Origin: Bemisia tabaci
Taxonomy: Eukaryota; Arthropoda; Insecta; Hemiptera; Aleyrodidae
Direction: 5' to 3'
Assembly (NCBI RefSeq): GCF_918797505.1
Contig: NC_092802.1
Location: 7,211,480 to 7,275,479, forward strand
Length of the DNA: 64,000 nucleotides
In this document: in pieces, positions 1 to 14,000 of the stretch
Layout: every line of letters starts with the position of its first letter
Numbering within the stretch: position 1 is the first letter of the stretch
Translations under genes and position numbers: made by a program
Notes under the pieces: generated by a model
Seen by the model: only the letters and a program-made list of their open reading frames with translations
Database searches by the model: none
Told to the model about the DNA's origin: nothing

Positions 1-254
1 AAACGAGAATAATCCATACAGGATATGCAAACATTTCAAAATCATGAGTTGAATAACGCTGACTCCGCCAGATTAAATATTAGAGCCTAACACAAAGCGG
101 AGCGGCGACGCACTGGCGCCTACAAACCTTACAGGGATACTTCACGCATTGCGCAACGCGTGAAGTATCCCTGTTAGGTTTGTAGGCGCCGATGCGCGTT
201 TCGCGCTGGCTGCCCGCCTGCCGCACCGCAGCGTGCCACGGCGCTTGAAGCAAC
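1..254. repeat. GC-rich repeat fragment with a 76-bp hairpin
   Basis: Positions 115-190 form a nearly perfect palindrome starting and ending GGCGCC, with arms carrying TACAAACC and GGGATACTTCACGC around a GCGCAACGCG centre. The GC-rich context to about 250 stands out from the AT-rich intron. Probably a mobile-element fragment; family unknown. Confidence 0.6.
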
Positions 255-256
255 TA

Positions 257-1242
257 CGAGGGTCATCCAAAAAGTAAGGTTCCCTACCTTGTATCTTCCA
301 AACGAAAAAAGATAAATCAAATCGGTAAAGACGTACATATTAGAAATACTCTAAGCTTTAAAACAAACTCAAGTTTTTGAAAATCGGTTGAGGGCTTTGT
401 GAGAAAACTCAATTTTACTGAGACGACCTCCCGTCGTCGCGTGCCCACCTCCGAGGTCAGGATGCGCGGAGAGTCCCTTACTTCAGACTCGGCTTATCGC
501 CTCTAAACATCAAATCGAAAAGGAGTTTAAAAGATTTTATCAAGTAGGCCTTACCTTACTTTTTGAGATAGTCTCCGCATCTTTTTTGACATTTTTGGTA
601 TCATTACAACAGCTCTTTCATGCCTTCCGCGTAAAAGGTCTCGTCTTGGCTCCAAAACCAGTCATTGCCAGCGATCTGCTCCTCTAAATCGGTTGGAAAT
701 CGCTTTCCACAGTGGGAGTTTTTCATCTCAGGAATAAACGAAAGTCACCTGAGGCTAAATTAAGAGAGTACGGAGGATTGGGGAAAAATTTTACCACGGT
801 AAGCAACTGATTTGGAAGTGCAGATCGCTGGCAATGACTGGTTTTGGAGCCAAGACGAGACCTTTTGCGCGGAAGGCATGAAAGAGCTGCTGTAATGATA
901 CCAAAAATGTCAAAAAAGATGCGGAGACTATCTCAAAAAGTAAGGTAAGGCCTACTTGATAAAATCTTTTAAACTCCTTTTCGATTTGATGTTTAGAGGC
1001 GATAAGCCGAGTCTGAAGTAAGGGACTCTCCGCGCATCCTGACCTCGGAGGTGGGCACGCGACGACGGGAGGTCGTCTCAGTAAAATTGAGTTTTCTCGC
1101 AAAGCCCTCAACCGATTTTCAAAAACTTGAGTTTGTTTTAAAGCTTAGAGTATTTCTAATATGTACGTCTTTACCGATTTGATTTATCTTTTTTCGTTTG
1201 GAAGATACAAGGTAGGGAACCTTACTTTTTGGATGACCCTCG
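257..1242. mobile_element. Inverted mariner-like fragment flanked by TA
   Basis: Two arms of about 425 bp (257-680 and about 815-1242) are inverted copies, starting CGAGGGTCATCC and ending GGATGACCCTCG, and each outer end abuts a TA. The right arm read on plus, and the left arm on minus, encode the end of a Tc1/mariner transposase (DWFWSQDETFCAEGMKEL, then a stop-broken YQKC-GDYLKK). Both arms therefore derive from the 3' end of a mariner element. It is nonfunctional, with no intact transposase. It sits in the kug intron before 1894. Confidence 0.72.
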
Positions 1243-1244
1243 TA

Positions 1245-1893
1245 TTTCACACCAGAGGTATTGCACAGTATCATACGCGCTCTAATATATTAGGAATGGC
1301 AGGCATCCATCAAAAGTACGGAGCTTTCCTCGAAAAATAAATCAAGATTCTACGGCCCAAAAAGAGAGCAGTGGTCCAAAAACTCACCAAGTCCTAGCAT
1401 CCATAATTAGTGACGTTTAGCATACACTTTATCGCCTGGCTGTGAGTTGCTTAATCGCCATCGGCTGTAAAAGGCTATAAGAAATTGTGTAGCCGGCTAT
1501 AGAATCTATTGGAAATCTTACAGCCGGCCGTGGTAGGTCTATGGTATTTTGGAACACAGATTCTACCGTCAATTTTTACCAGGGAGGTTTTCTCGAATTG
1601 CAATAAGGAATATAAATAAATGAGAAAATTAACGAAAAAACTATGTTTTTGAATCGAGAACTATCCGAAAAAATTATTTTCCCCACAACTTATTTTTACA
1701 GCATATAATTTATTTCTTTTTCAATTATAATGATAAGCATGTTTCCATAATACTCTCAAAAATGAAATCTTTTTAATTCAGATTTCAAGCAAATATCCTT
1801 AATTTCATACAGTCTTCGGTCTTTGATCTATCTGAGTCAAGCCACTGTGTTTAAAAAACATTGCCAACCATTTTTTTTTACTTTATTTTTCAG
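1245..1893. other. Intron, no feature recognised
   Basis: AT-rich sequence between the mariner relic and the first visible exon acceptor. I see no exon or repeat in it. Confidence 0.5.
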
Positions 1894-2061
1894 ATTACAG
1901 TCTGTGATGATGGCACCCCAAGTTTGTCTTCAACCACTCGTGTGACAGTCATTGTCAATGACACCAACGATAATGCCCCAATCTTCGACCAGAACTTCTA
2001 TACTTTCCGAGTTCCCCAAACAAAAACATTGGAGCAAGCTATCACTTCTCAAACACTTTCG
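1894..2061 (+). CDS. kug: kug exon 1 of window: end of a cadherin repeat
   Basis: Acceptor TTTTTCAG, donor GTAATA, intron phases 0 and 0. It encodes the last strands of a cadherin repeat (CDDGTPSL, then DTNDNAPIF) and the first strand of the next. The preceding exon is outside the window. Confidence 0.85.
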
Positions 2062-5000
2062 GTAATATAATCTGTTTCATTATATTTATTAATAATTTAT
2101 GAAAGTGTCACATTCAGAAAAGTTTTTCAGAGCCCAGAGAGAACCTTTCGTTTAAGTGGGTATTTTTTCAGTCATATATTTAGAACTTTGATTGCGTACA
2201 ACAACGAGGATATAATGAATGACAAAAAGCAACATGTAATTATCAAGAGAATTTTGGCTCATTTTCTTTTTGAAACTACTGTATTTATTAATTTACTGGA
2301 CTAATTATATTAACTAGAAGGCTAGGCCCCCCGACCGCCCCACAGTCCAGCCGCCCCCCCCCCCCAGTGCTAAAACATCCTCTCCTATTATTGGGCTCTA
2401 TGAATTTTTGGCGATTTCTCCTGTAAAATCCTCTGAATGTTCCTCTAACTTTTAGAAATTAGTCTTCAACGTCTCTCTTTTTAAGTCAAGTGGAAATATA
2501 GCTACAAGGGAATACCTATTTTGAGGTTGTAGGCTCTTACTCAACCTGAATCTCAACAGAAAAGAAGATTATTTTACTTGGAAAGGGAACGGCAAAGCAC
2601 CTCCCCCTCCCCTTCACCTGGCTTGTTGATAACATGCCCAGTAGGTAATAACTAATCTTTTAAGTGATTTTCATTTTATGACTTTTCTTTCTCTACTATT
2701 TCAGTCTCAATACAAGTCTTACCGGCATTATCAACAGTAGGCGGGTATTCATATTTGCAGAAAAATATTCGAAAATATATCTATTTCCCTCATCCTCTGT
2801 TTCAGAATCTCAATTCTGGTGAAATTGATGCAGTTTTCGAGAATTTTCAAGAAAATGGCACTTGGCAATCTTTCGAGAAACAAGACTTGCTCGGTGATGC
2901 TCTGTTCAGGGTAAGTTAAGTTTTTGAACACAAAGACTTGAACTCATGATCAGAAATGTCATCTTTGAAAAGATGCATTTTCCTGGAATGAAAATGAAGA
3001 ATCCAGGACTAAATCTAACTCAAGCCATGCAGCACAGTGTGTTCAATTTTGACTTTTTGAATCTTCTCAGTTAGATTCGTTCATTTTTGCTGCTTTTCTA
3101 TCCAATCAATTCCTTTCCACCTAAATTTTAACAGTTTAAATTTAGGTACAAAATCTCCTGAGTTTTTGCCTCTGCTAGGCATCTTTAAGAGAAAATCAGT
3201 ACGACTCTGATATTTTGCCTGTCAAATTCTTAAAAATGTTAACTTTTTTTGTAGGTGATTGCTGTAGATGCAGACAGAGATGAAAATGCACGCCTTTCCT
3301 ATTCTCTGCAGAGTGGTAAGAATAAAGGGAAATTCACCATTGATCCAGATACAGGAACTGTCTATTCTGACGTATCGCTGGCACCAAACGATGGATTTTA
3401 TCTGATGGTATATACTCACAAAATCTCTTAATCGAATACTTTTTAATTCTTTTCCAACTCCAGGTTTTGTAATTTTTTTCTTTTTATTCTTCAGTTGTGG
3501 AACTTTCAGTTGCTGTAGGAATTGCCAATGATAAGAGTAGGCATACCTAGATTTTTTACAGTAGAAATAATCGGTTTTTTACTTTACCCACCAAAAATGT
3601 TTTTCATTCAACTTAAATCCATAATTATATCAAAAGCGGAGTTACGATATGTATGAAAGATCTAAAAATGGATGATCTAAAAAAAAGACTGAGTCTAGGC
3701 AGGTACGTAATGTTTTCTACTCTCCCCCCCCCCACCCTTCCCACTAGTTTTCACTCAACTCTTTTTCGAACACATTTTAGTTATGAATTAGACCTTCTAA
3801 GCTATTTCCTGATTTTTTTCAGCTCAAGTGAAGCATAAGTCTTCACATTTTATTCAAAAATGTCCATTGTTCTTCCCCTTTTACACTCTTATTTCAAACA
3901 ATCTCTCTCTTTCTAATTTGTGAAACAATTTATTGTTTATGATCTTTAAGGTTCGAGCTTCTGATCAAGGCTCACCGAACAAGAGTGCCACAACCCGAGT
4001 GTCCGTCCAAGTTGTTGCCATACCGGACGAATCAGAGCATCTGCCCACTTTGCACGATCCCATCTTAGAAGTCCAAGTAACCGAAAATGATCCAGTCGGC
4101 TTTCTCGTCGCTATAATTCAAGCATCTGATGAGGACCAAGACTTTTTGTGGTATCAAATCATCGGTAAGAATATTAATGAGAATAGTTGCTTCATAGCAA
4201 TTTAATCTCCTCAAAACTAACCTGTAATTTTTGTAAGAATGGAGCTTCTTATGAATGGAAAAAATAAGTCATTCAGGCCAAGTCTAGTATAATTACATTA
4301 ATTATTTTTATTTTTTTTTTGTTCTATTTTTTTCTCCCTTTCACTCGAAAAGCAATGACTCATTTTCACTCTCAGTCTTCCATTTTGTTTTGATTTCCAA
4401 TTTTTATGCACCTAAGCACAGCCCATGTTGTCCGTCAACAAGTGTTTTCTCTGGATGATACAGAGTGATTATTTTTCTCTTTATTTTTGTCCACTTGAAG
4501 TCTATCATGCCCATAAAGAGAGGACGGTAATGCCAAATATTCTTTCATCTGTTTGCTTGTATATGAAATTATTTAACGTTAGTTATTATTGTGTACCAAG
4601 TGAGAAGTTCTCCTCTTCCTTTTTTTTCAAAAAATGAAATTTTTTGACTCTGAAACTGTTCATTGGAGTTTAAACAGTAAAAGGTGCCGATTTTTACCCT
4701 CTGAAATTCTTCCTAATATTCCTAATATTTGCCCTCTGCACGAAAAGCTTATAACTGATTTTCCCTCTCATATAAATTTATCGGTTTTCTTTTGTCAGAT
4801 GGTGACCCCGAGTCAAATTTCATGATCAGCAGAGACAAAGGTACTGTGATACTAGCTAAGAAATTGGATTGGGAAACAACAAATAAATACAAGCTGAATA
4901 TTAGTGTAAGCGATGGAGTTCACACAGTCTACTCACAGGTAACGTATCTACTTGAGCTATCTTTTTCTTGAATTTTACTCTCGACATGTCTATCTTTGTC

Positions 5001-8000
5001 ATTAATTATTTCAACCCTTTAAGATCTCTAAAATTGCCTTTTTTAAAGTTTTTCTCTTTTTCTTCATTGCTTGTTCATTAATGTGAAATCTTGGGTATTT
5101 TTAGCTGATCGTCAGTGTTGTGGATATTAACGAACATCCTCCAATATTTTCTCAATCAGTCTACAAAACAAACATCTCTGAAAGAAGCTCCATTGGATCT
5201 GAAGTTCTGAAGGTTGAGGCTACGGATTTAGATGCAGAGAACAAAGTACTGTATAGTCTTCATGCTGCCAGGAATCCCCAATCGCTGCATTTGTTCAAAA
5301 TAAACTATCAAACTGGTGCTATCACCATCAGTCATGATTTGGATTGGTAATACTTCATTTTCTTCATATTTATCTGAAAAAATTAATGTGCAATCGTTCC
5401 CTTCTTAAATAATTTGTCTTCAATTTCTCTCTTTTTTACCTATGATTTGGATTCTAAGCTTGTTTTTGAACTGACTGCGAATGAATATTTCTTATAAGAA
5501 AAAAAATATATTTAGTACCAACTATAGGTACTCAAGTATGCCTTTTGCAGATGAAAATTCTCTTGAGTCCATCCCATAAATATCATATCTCTTGCAAAAA
5601 TGGATCCTAAATTACAATTTTCAAATCATTTTTCAGGGAGGGTATCTCAGAGCACTTGTTAATCGTCATGGCCAGAGACTATGGAACACCTGCTAAGAAG
5701 AATTTTGCAACTGTGATAATCAATGTTTATGATGCAAATGACCATGCACCAGAATTCAGTTCAGCCAGCTCGATTCAACAAGGCCAGGTGTTTGAAACTG
5801 CTAGTATTGGTACAATTGTCGCCCAGGTTGTCGCAACCGATAAAGACCATGGAGTGAATGCAGCCATCACATTCTCTATTACTTCAGGTATTTCTTTATT
5901 TCACTTTAAATGCCAGGAAAATTAATGAAGAGGAAAAATATCTTTATATGCCATGGGATTGCTTCTTACCAAGATCCTGAGAAGGGTAGTTTTGACTGTG
6001 ACTTAGATGTTACCAATTCATCTGATGATTCAACTTAGGCATTACATGTGTAACTCCGTTTTCTATCGTAAATAGCTGCAGAGCTCCGTTTGTTAGAAGA
6101 TACTCCTTGCATTCAAGTAATATTGTCAGATAAATTCGGAGATTTATTTTTCGTCTCAAAATAAATCATGGACATTGTTCCAGTAATAGCCAGGGTGTCA
6201 ACATGTAGAGTTCAAAAATATAAAATTCAGAGAATGTTGAGGAAAGATGTTACGAAAAAAATATCAGGGAAACAAGAAATTTGCCTCAACACTGAAAGAA
6301 CCGGAATTTTCCCCCCTTTTGTTGATCCTTTCTCTGTCCTGAAATTGTTTACAACTGCTGGAACAAATGTTTCATATCCATTATATTAAAGAGGGAGAAC
6401 TGGTGGTCAATTTTAGGAGAAATAAAATTAAGGGAACTGTTTTGTCCAAATCAGTTGACATCCTGAATGGCATGATCTTTAATCCAAATTGACTTAACTT
6501 TGCAGGCAATGTCGCGAACGCTTTCTCAATTGACCCAGTGTTGGGCACAATTCAAGTTGCCAAGGAGTTGGACATGAGTACTATGTCTGAATATATGCTT
6601 ATCGTTAAAGCAGTTGATGGCGGAACTCCCCAAATGTCTTCCACACTTCCTGTCTACATCATGCTTGTCATGGCAGACAATGCGCCTCCTAAGTAAGTGA
6701 ATTTTTTATCATCTCTCTATGAAGATTTGTGAAATTTTAAAAAAAAACGCAATTGAGAAACTATACATTCTCAAAAAAAGGGCTAATATACCTCCATCAT
6801 AAAAAGAATGCTGAAAGTTTTCAATTTCTCTTTCAAAGTTTTCTGCGGCATCCAGTGTTTTTGTACTTCTACCTTGGAGACTTCTACTTCTGCCTCAGCC
6901 ACTTTATCTTATCTGATGTTCTGCTTCCTCGTTTAGATTCCTCAAGCGGGAAGTTGCTGCCGAGCTGTACGAAAATGAACCTGCAGGCACCATCGTAACA
7001 CAACTGGAGGTTAGGAGTGTCTCCCTCCTCCAATACGAAATCCTGACAGGCAACATGGACGATATGTTCACCGTAAATCCGACCATGGGAATAGTCACCA
7101 CCAAGCGACCACTGGATTACGAGCAGAACAAAGTTTACAACCTCACCATCAGTGCTACAAATATGGTTTGTGTATACTTAGTTTCATCAAATTGACTAAA
7201 TTAGTCACTTCAAATCAATTTTGTCTCCTCCAGTAAATCTTAAGTCTGTCACTCGATTAAAAAAATTGCCCGCCGTATGCCATTTCAGTCTTTGATAATC
7301 CACAGAAAATGAACATGCCTGAAAAAATCTATGTTTTTCGCAAATTACATAAACTAAAAACCACCACTGATATAATTTCTCCATAGGATTGAAATCTGGA
7401 GAAACTAAAAAGTGTCAGCGGAAATAATTTCATTTGATGTGAAAAGACTGAGAATTCCTCATATTATGTATTATATATTACTGTATATTCTTCTTCTCAT
7501 AATCCACAGAAAATGAACATGCCTGAAAAAATCTATGTTTTTCGCAAATCTTATAAACTAAAAACCACCACTGATATGATTTCTCCATAGGATTGAAATC
7601 TGGAGAGACTAGAAAGTGTCAGCGGAAAAAATTTCATTTGATGTGAAAAGACTGAGAATTCTTCATATTATGTATTACATATTACTGAATATTCTCCTAC
7701 TCATAATCTCTAGAGTTTTCTCAACTGCTGGGATAAAAGTTTTGGAAAAACGTAGCTTTCATCAGGAGCTCAATTTTAAAATTAAGAGCAGATATTCTGC
7801 AAGTTGTTAGATTCTTGTTCGAAAAACTCTTAGACATTTTTATGTATTTTTCCTCAAATCTGTGGACCCTCTGGTAATATTTACCATATTTTTCTCTATA
7901 TTTTCTTCCTTCATGGTCACTCCAGTTTCATCAAAAGTGGATCAGTTCTTTTATCAGTTCATCTCATTGTGTTATTCATTTGTCAATAGGCTGGAGCGAA

Positions 8001-11000
8001 AGCTGTATGCTCAGTTGTCGTGCACGTTCTTGATAAGAATGACCATGCTCCGACATTCACGAAATCCGTTTACTACGGTTTTGTAAACGAAGGCACTCCT
8101 GTCGGCTCGCTTGTCCTCAGCAATTCGAGCAACCTGCCTTTGATCATCTCAGCAACTGATAACGACGCTGAGACCAATGCCTTACTTCACTATGATATTG
8201 TTGAATCAGGACCCAAAAGAATCTTTCACATTGTTCCAAGTACTGGTAAGTTCATTTTCCTTCTCTGTTGTTTTTTTTTTTTTACAAAAGCAAAAGATTC
8301 CTTGTCGTTTTATCTTCTCTCCTGTCTAGAAAAACTAAGAAAGTTAAGCACAAGGAAGGCAACACGATGAAGAACAAACCGTTTTGCGTAATAAAGTAAA
8401 AATACTGTAATTTTCGTAAAAATCCTAGCCCGAGAGTTCTGCTTTAAAGATATATAATGAAAATGAATGCCAAAATTTTGGCTCCCTGGTCTGTCAGCCT
8501 CTCTCGAGTAACTTTAAGATATGCACCTTGAAATTTTTCAATCCATCAAAAATCATTCATCGTGCCCAATTTTTCCGCCTTCCAAATATCGTTTTATTTT
8601 CCAGTCTGGTCTTTTTTGAAATGGCTGATTTGATTAATAAGCGTATTGTCCTCTTAAAATCACAAACAGAGACTTCATACCAAAACTTTAAGAAAAAAAG
8701 AGATTCACTTTGCTGTTACATTCCGAAAACTTCCTTGATATGTGGTTTGAATCAGAGAAAAGTTTTGATAAAACCCTATCTGATTTTATTTTTTCTTCCG
8801 CAGGTGCAGTACGGACAGTTGTCATGTTAGACTACGAAACTACCCCATCAGTAGAATTTCACGTTTTGGTCAGTGACCTTGGAAAGCCGCAACTTTCCTC
8901 AGACATTTTAGCACTGGTACATATTGATGTAGTAGATGTGAATGACTGTCCCCCTGTTTTCATGCAGCCTTATTACAATGCAACTATCCTCTTACCAACG
9001 TATCCAAATATCGTCGTGGCTCAGGTAATTATATTTCCTAGTTGATAACTTCTTAAGTATTTTTTTATCTTCTGAATAAATTTTACGGCCCTGTCATTAG
9101 CTCTTGCTGCTTTGATTGTAAAAAATATTCCCAAGCCATGCATTATGGAGGTGAGAAATGTATCCTGAAAGAAACCTATTGTTTCAGTGACTTGTTCTAT
9201 CTTTGAATTTTTACTTGGGACCTTGTAAGTATACCAAAGAGAAAAGCTTAAGTTTGTAAGCACACGTTTAGGGTTCATTTTGCCTTTTGGTTATAAATTA
9301 CTGTACTCATGTTGTGTATTTGAATGAGCGTTCACATCCAAACCTAAAGATTTCTGGTTGTTAATCAACAAGGATAGTCAAATCGGTATCAGACCTTCAC
9401 ATGATGGGAGCTTTGAAAGGAGGGGGAAAATTTCATCAAGAAATCCTAGATATCATCCTAGATTCATGGAGGAAGCTGAATTTTATATCAAAATTTATAT
9501 AATCTTTATGAGTTTTGGAACAAAAATCTCAGATAATTGCAACCTTGCCAAGCAAAACCAAGAACTTTAGAATGAGTCAGGAAATTGTCTTCTCCTGCAA
9601 TCTCTCTATTTCTTCCCTATTTCTCGAGTGGATACATGTATGTAGTTCAAAATACAATCTTTCTACTTTTGTTTGGTCGTTCCTTCAGGTTAATGCAACG
9701 GACAAAGATTCGGCCAATCTGACTAAATTGGTTTATTCTATCACAAATGGAAATGCTGGAAACATATACTCGATATCATCCAGCACTGGCGTAATAACAT
9801 TAAAAGACCCTGCTAAAGGCCAATCTACAAGTCCGCATGCTCTCAAAGTCTCGGTTACCGATGGGCGCTTTACAACTGATGTGTAAGTAAATTTTATTTT
9901 TTTAATTGTATTTTTTCTAAGTTCACATTCTGCATATTACTTGGTATCTTTTTGTTCTTAATTTGGTCAAAACTCTTGAAATTTGACCATCTAGTTTATT
10001 GATATGTCTGATCTACTGGTTTTTGTATCATTATTTTTATTCTTTGCACATAGGATGGTGTACATAAGTTGGGAGAAGAGTGAAAATTCCGGTCTGATCT
10101 TCCAAAAATCATTATACCAAGGAGTTGTCCAAGAGAATAATACCAAAGTCATGACTGTTGCCGTGGTCAATGTTCTTGGTAGTGAACTGAACGAGCATCT
10201 AGTTTTCTCCATTCTGAACCCTTCCCCGATGTTCGAAATCGGCCGAACCTCTGGCGCTATACGAACAACTGGTGTGAAGTTTGACAGGGAGGCTCAGGAA
10301 TATCAACTAATCATTGTTCAGGTACTGAATGAAAAAGGTAGAATTTTAGTAATTAATAAACCATACCATAATTCTATGTAATCTGAGGAACTCGAGAAAT
10401 TCAAATAAGTTAGTGATCATGAATTTGATCACCTACTAGTAATGTATCGCCAAATCTCGAAATCCTTAAATTTCACTTTGTTTGAAGAATATCTTGTATG
10501 AATTTTCAAATGAGGTTGTTTGGTTGGTTTTCCTGTACAAAAACGAAAAAGCAATCACAATTTTTAAATTCTGTGATCGAGATGCGGTTTTTTATAATTT
10601 TATTATAGAACAGTAACATCTTTAAAGTCAGTATCCTTAAAGTCAAATCAAATTCAATAATGCGGTGTTTTTAGAATGCATATTTTGCTTTTTTATTAGG
10701 TTTGTATGACTAAATTTTCATTTGTTTTTGCAGGCCCTTAGCTTTGACGGGGAGAAAACGAAGGTTGCTCATGTACCCGTGAACATAACCGTTCTTGACA
10801 CGAATGATAACTGTCCAATGTTTGTTAATCTACCATACTATGCAGTTGTCTCACTAGATGCACGCAAAGGAGAGGTCATCACCAAAGTGAGTGTCCAAAT
10901 TTGTTCTATCATCAGTGAGATCAATTTTTTAAGTTTCGCCTTTTTGGAATGCTAACATTGATCTGAGTCTCAATGTTAACAAATATTGCAGAGAAAAAAA

Positions 11001-14000
11001 GAAACTGAAAAGTCAACTTTACTCTTAATAATCTTATTATCAAAAATCATGTTAACAATGTATCAAAGAAAACATTTCGAGATGTGCTTATCATAAATTG
11101 AAAAATGTAAAAAAAGAAAAGGCAAGAAAGGGTTTAGCCGCAGAACAGCTGGGAGACGTTTAGTTTAGTTTGTTTTTTAAGCTGATCTCAATCAGATTTT
11201 TTTTCTCTTTTTCTCTTTTCTTTTTTTCCATGCTTGAACCCTCCCACTAACAGTTCTTTTTGCTTTAAAATCCTCTCTAGGTTCATGCCATAGACTTGGA
11301 TAAAGGTGAAAACGGTGAAGTATGCTATGAGTTAACTAAAGGCCAAGGAGAACTGTTCAAAGTCAGCCGCTTGACAGGTGAAATCGTACTGAAACAAAGC
11401 TTAGAAGGGCACAACCGAGAATACCAACTCACTGTTGCTGCTTACGATGGAGGTAATTATAATATTCATAATAATAATTAATAGAATGCTGTAATGCCAT
11501 AAGCAAGTTTTAAACACAGTTAGCAATATATCAATTGACTTGAGATGTGCATCCTCAGAGCTTGAATAAGAAAAATCACAATATTCAAAATTTTTCAAAA
11601 ATTACATGCGCAGTTTTTTTGTTTTTTTTTTACCAAATGATAAAATCAGATTTTCTGCCCTTATTTTATTTGAATTATGAGAAACCAAGGATAAAAAGTA
11701 AAATTGTGCTCTTTGATTTTCTTTGCAGGCACAACTCCATGCCGGACAGAAGTTGCCGTCATTGTGAAGGTCATCGACAGATCATTACCAGTTTTTGACA
11801 AACAGTTTTACGCGGTTTCCGTTCCGGAGGACATTGATATCCACACGCCTCTTTCAATCAGCATTAACGCAGAATCAGCTCTAAACCGGAAGCTCATATA
11901 CAGCATCTCCGGTGGAAACATCAACGAACAGTTCGCCATCGATTTCAACACAGGTGAGTTATTAAATTCATTTTGCCCTAGGTTTTAGTCTTGTAAATGT
12001 CGGAACCTTCAGTGTCAGAGAACACAACAGCTGTTTCTCATTGGTTTGTGATACCTAGCTGTTGAAGATCTTATCCTCCATAAGCTCCTAAGTAAGTTCG
12101 CACTCCTTCAATTTGCCTTCAGTTCAGTTGAGATTCATGGTCTCAGTGATTCAAAGTGGAACATTAGTTAATAAAGCACCCATGCAAAGGATCTCATAAT
12201 GTCTGTCTTTGTCTAAAGATCGTGTCCTAAGTCTGGAGTGTTGCCTCTAAAATTTCAACCAAAAGCATTGCCCCTCGGAAGATGAATCCATCTAAGAATT
12301 TTTCAATTCCAACCTCAACAAAAACCATTCTACACAATTCCATCATAAAAGTTCTATGATGATCTTGGTCATAAAGTAGAAAATAGGTCCCCCCCCTCTT
12401 TCTGATGCTATTTTCTTCAAGCTTTTCTTCGTCTTCTTTTAACTTAACACTTTCAACTTTTACTTCAATAAGCAATCTATTTTCGTCTATTCTCAACTGG
12501 GCACACCAAAGTAGGAAAGAAAAAAAATTGTGAATAAATATGTTAACAAATGGGACGAGGATGAAAATTTTGAAATGTTGTATCATAGTTTGCTTCCTTC
12601 TGCTCAAAATTGGTCAATTTTAATCCCGAAATTGTCACTAATTTTAACATGATAACTTTACTTGTGTATGTCGTCTAGTATAGGTTTAACTGAGCTTATG
12701 TAACAATATTATTCAATTATTTACCATTAAGTAACTCTCTAACAATTTTTAAAAATGAATTATTTTTTCATTTTTTCTGGAGATTTGAAGAAGCAAAAGT
12801 GCTCTCACCTAGCTTTCATTGCAGCACAGTTTTTTTTTTTTAAATCATATTTAAACCTTTCATAACTGAATGCAGTCTGCTTCCCAACCATTTCGATTAA
12901 TACACTCAAAATTGTACAAAAATTAACCTGTTTTAACAGTATCTAAAATTTACAACATAGGTCCAATGGCCTTGTTAAAATTTAGGTATAATGCTTTTTC
13001 TGGTGAATTAAGTTTCTATTTTTGTTTTCCTTTCGCAGCACCCGACAGTAACAATGGGCCTTGTAAGTACTTGAAAATGAATTCAGGGTGATGTTTTGCT
13101 TGTTGTGTTGTCAGTTGCTTGTTTTGTTTTGTGATGTATATTGTGGTGTGATCATCTATATCTGTTCGATTTTTTTTATCAGTTTTCATCATTAACTTAT
13201 GCCTTTCACAACTTTCACAACCGCTCAGTTGCACAAGTGAAAGACCTATGTTTTGCTGTTTGAAACTTTTGGATCAACAAAAATATCAAAATCTGCCTAA
13301 ATGCAACATTTCTGGGTCCACCTTTAATGGAGTTTTTTTGTTTGGCTTTTGTTCAAAACCTATGTACACTTTTTTACTTTCCCTTGTAACATAATGAACA
13401 ATGGAGCCTCGCGTGCGATGCCATTGAAATGCATCTTGAAGACATTCAGATAGTGGTGAACAAAGGAATGTTATCAATGGTTTAACATGACCCAACTGCA
13501 AGAATGGACCACTAGACAAGGTACGAATTTAAGCAATCTGTTACATGTTTCTTAACCAGAATTTCACGTAGAACACGATTCAAACTACGAAAATTACCGA
13601 AATCAACTTCTAACGAAGATATTAACGTTTTTATTTCGCACTGATTACGAGGAATTTGAACTGCCCGCTCACAAGAAACTCAAAGCTCTACGTGAGTCAA
13701 ATCGCGCACTACAACGGTTTCAGCAAGCTTCTTAATCGAGCAATGTTCATTTTCCACCATGTGTTGTTCAAACTATTGGTAATTTGCTATAGCTGAGCCA
13801 AAGTGTCAAGATTGAAGTTGAAGATTTTTACATCGCAGAGACTGTCATGATAAACATTTAGCGCGCGATGTAAATCACGTAGAGCATTGAGTTTTCATGA
13901 GCGGGTGGTTTGAATTCACGCATCAAGAATCATTAAATATCTTCGTCAGGAGTTGATTTTGGTAATTTTCGTTGTGCGTATCGTGTTCTACGTGAAATTT

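Noticed and set aside
10322..10337. Alternative, later donor for exon 13 (GTAGAA at 10338) adding VLNEK
   Set aside because: It leaves a one-base overhang, and joining it to exon 14 produces an immediate TAG stop; GTACTG at 10322 keeps frame.
12227..12607. Minus-strand open frame of 126 codons in intron 16
   Set aside because: No recognisable motif, hydrophobic and low-complexity, no matching splice or start context; most likely chance in AT-rich DNA.
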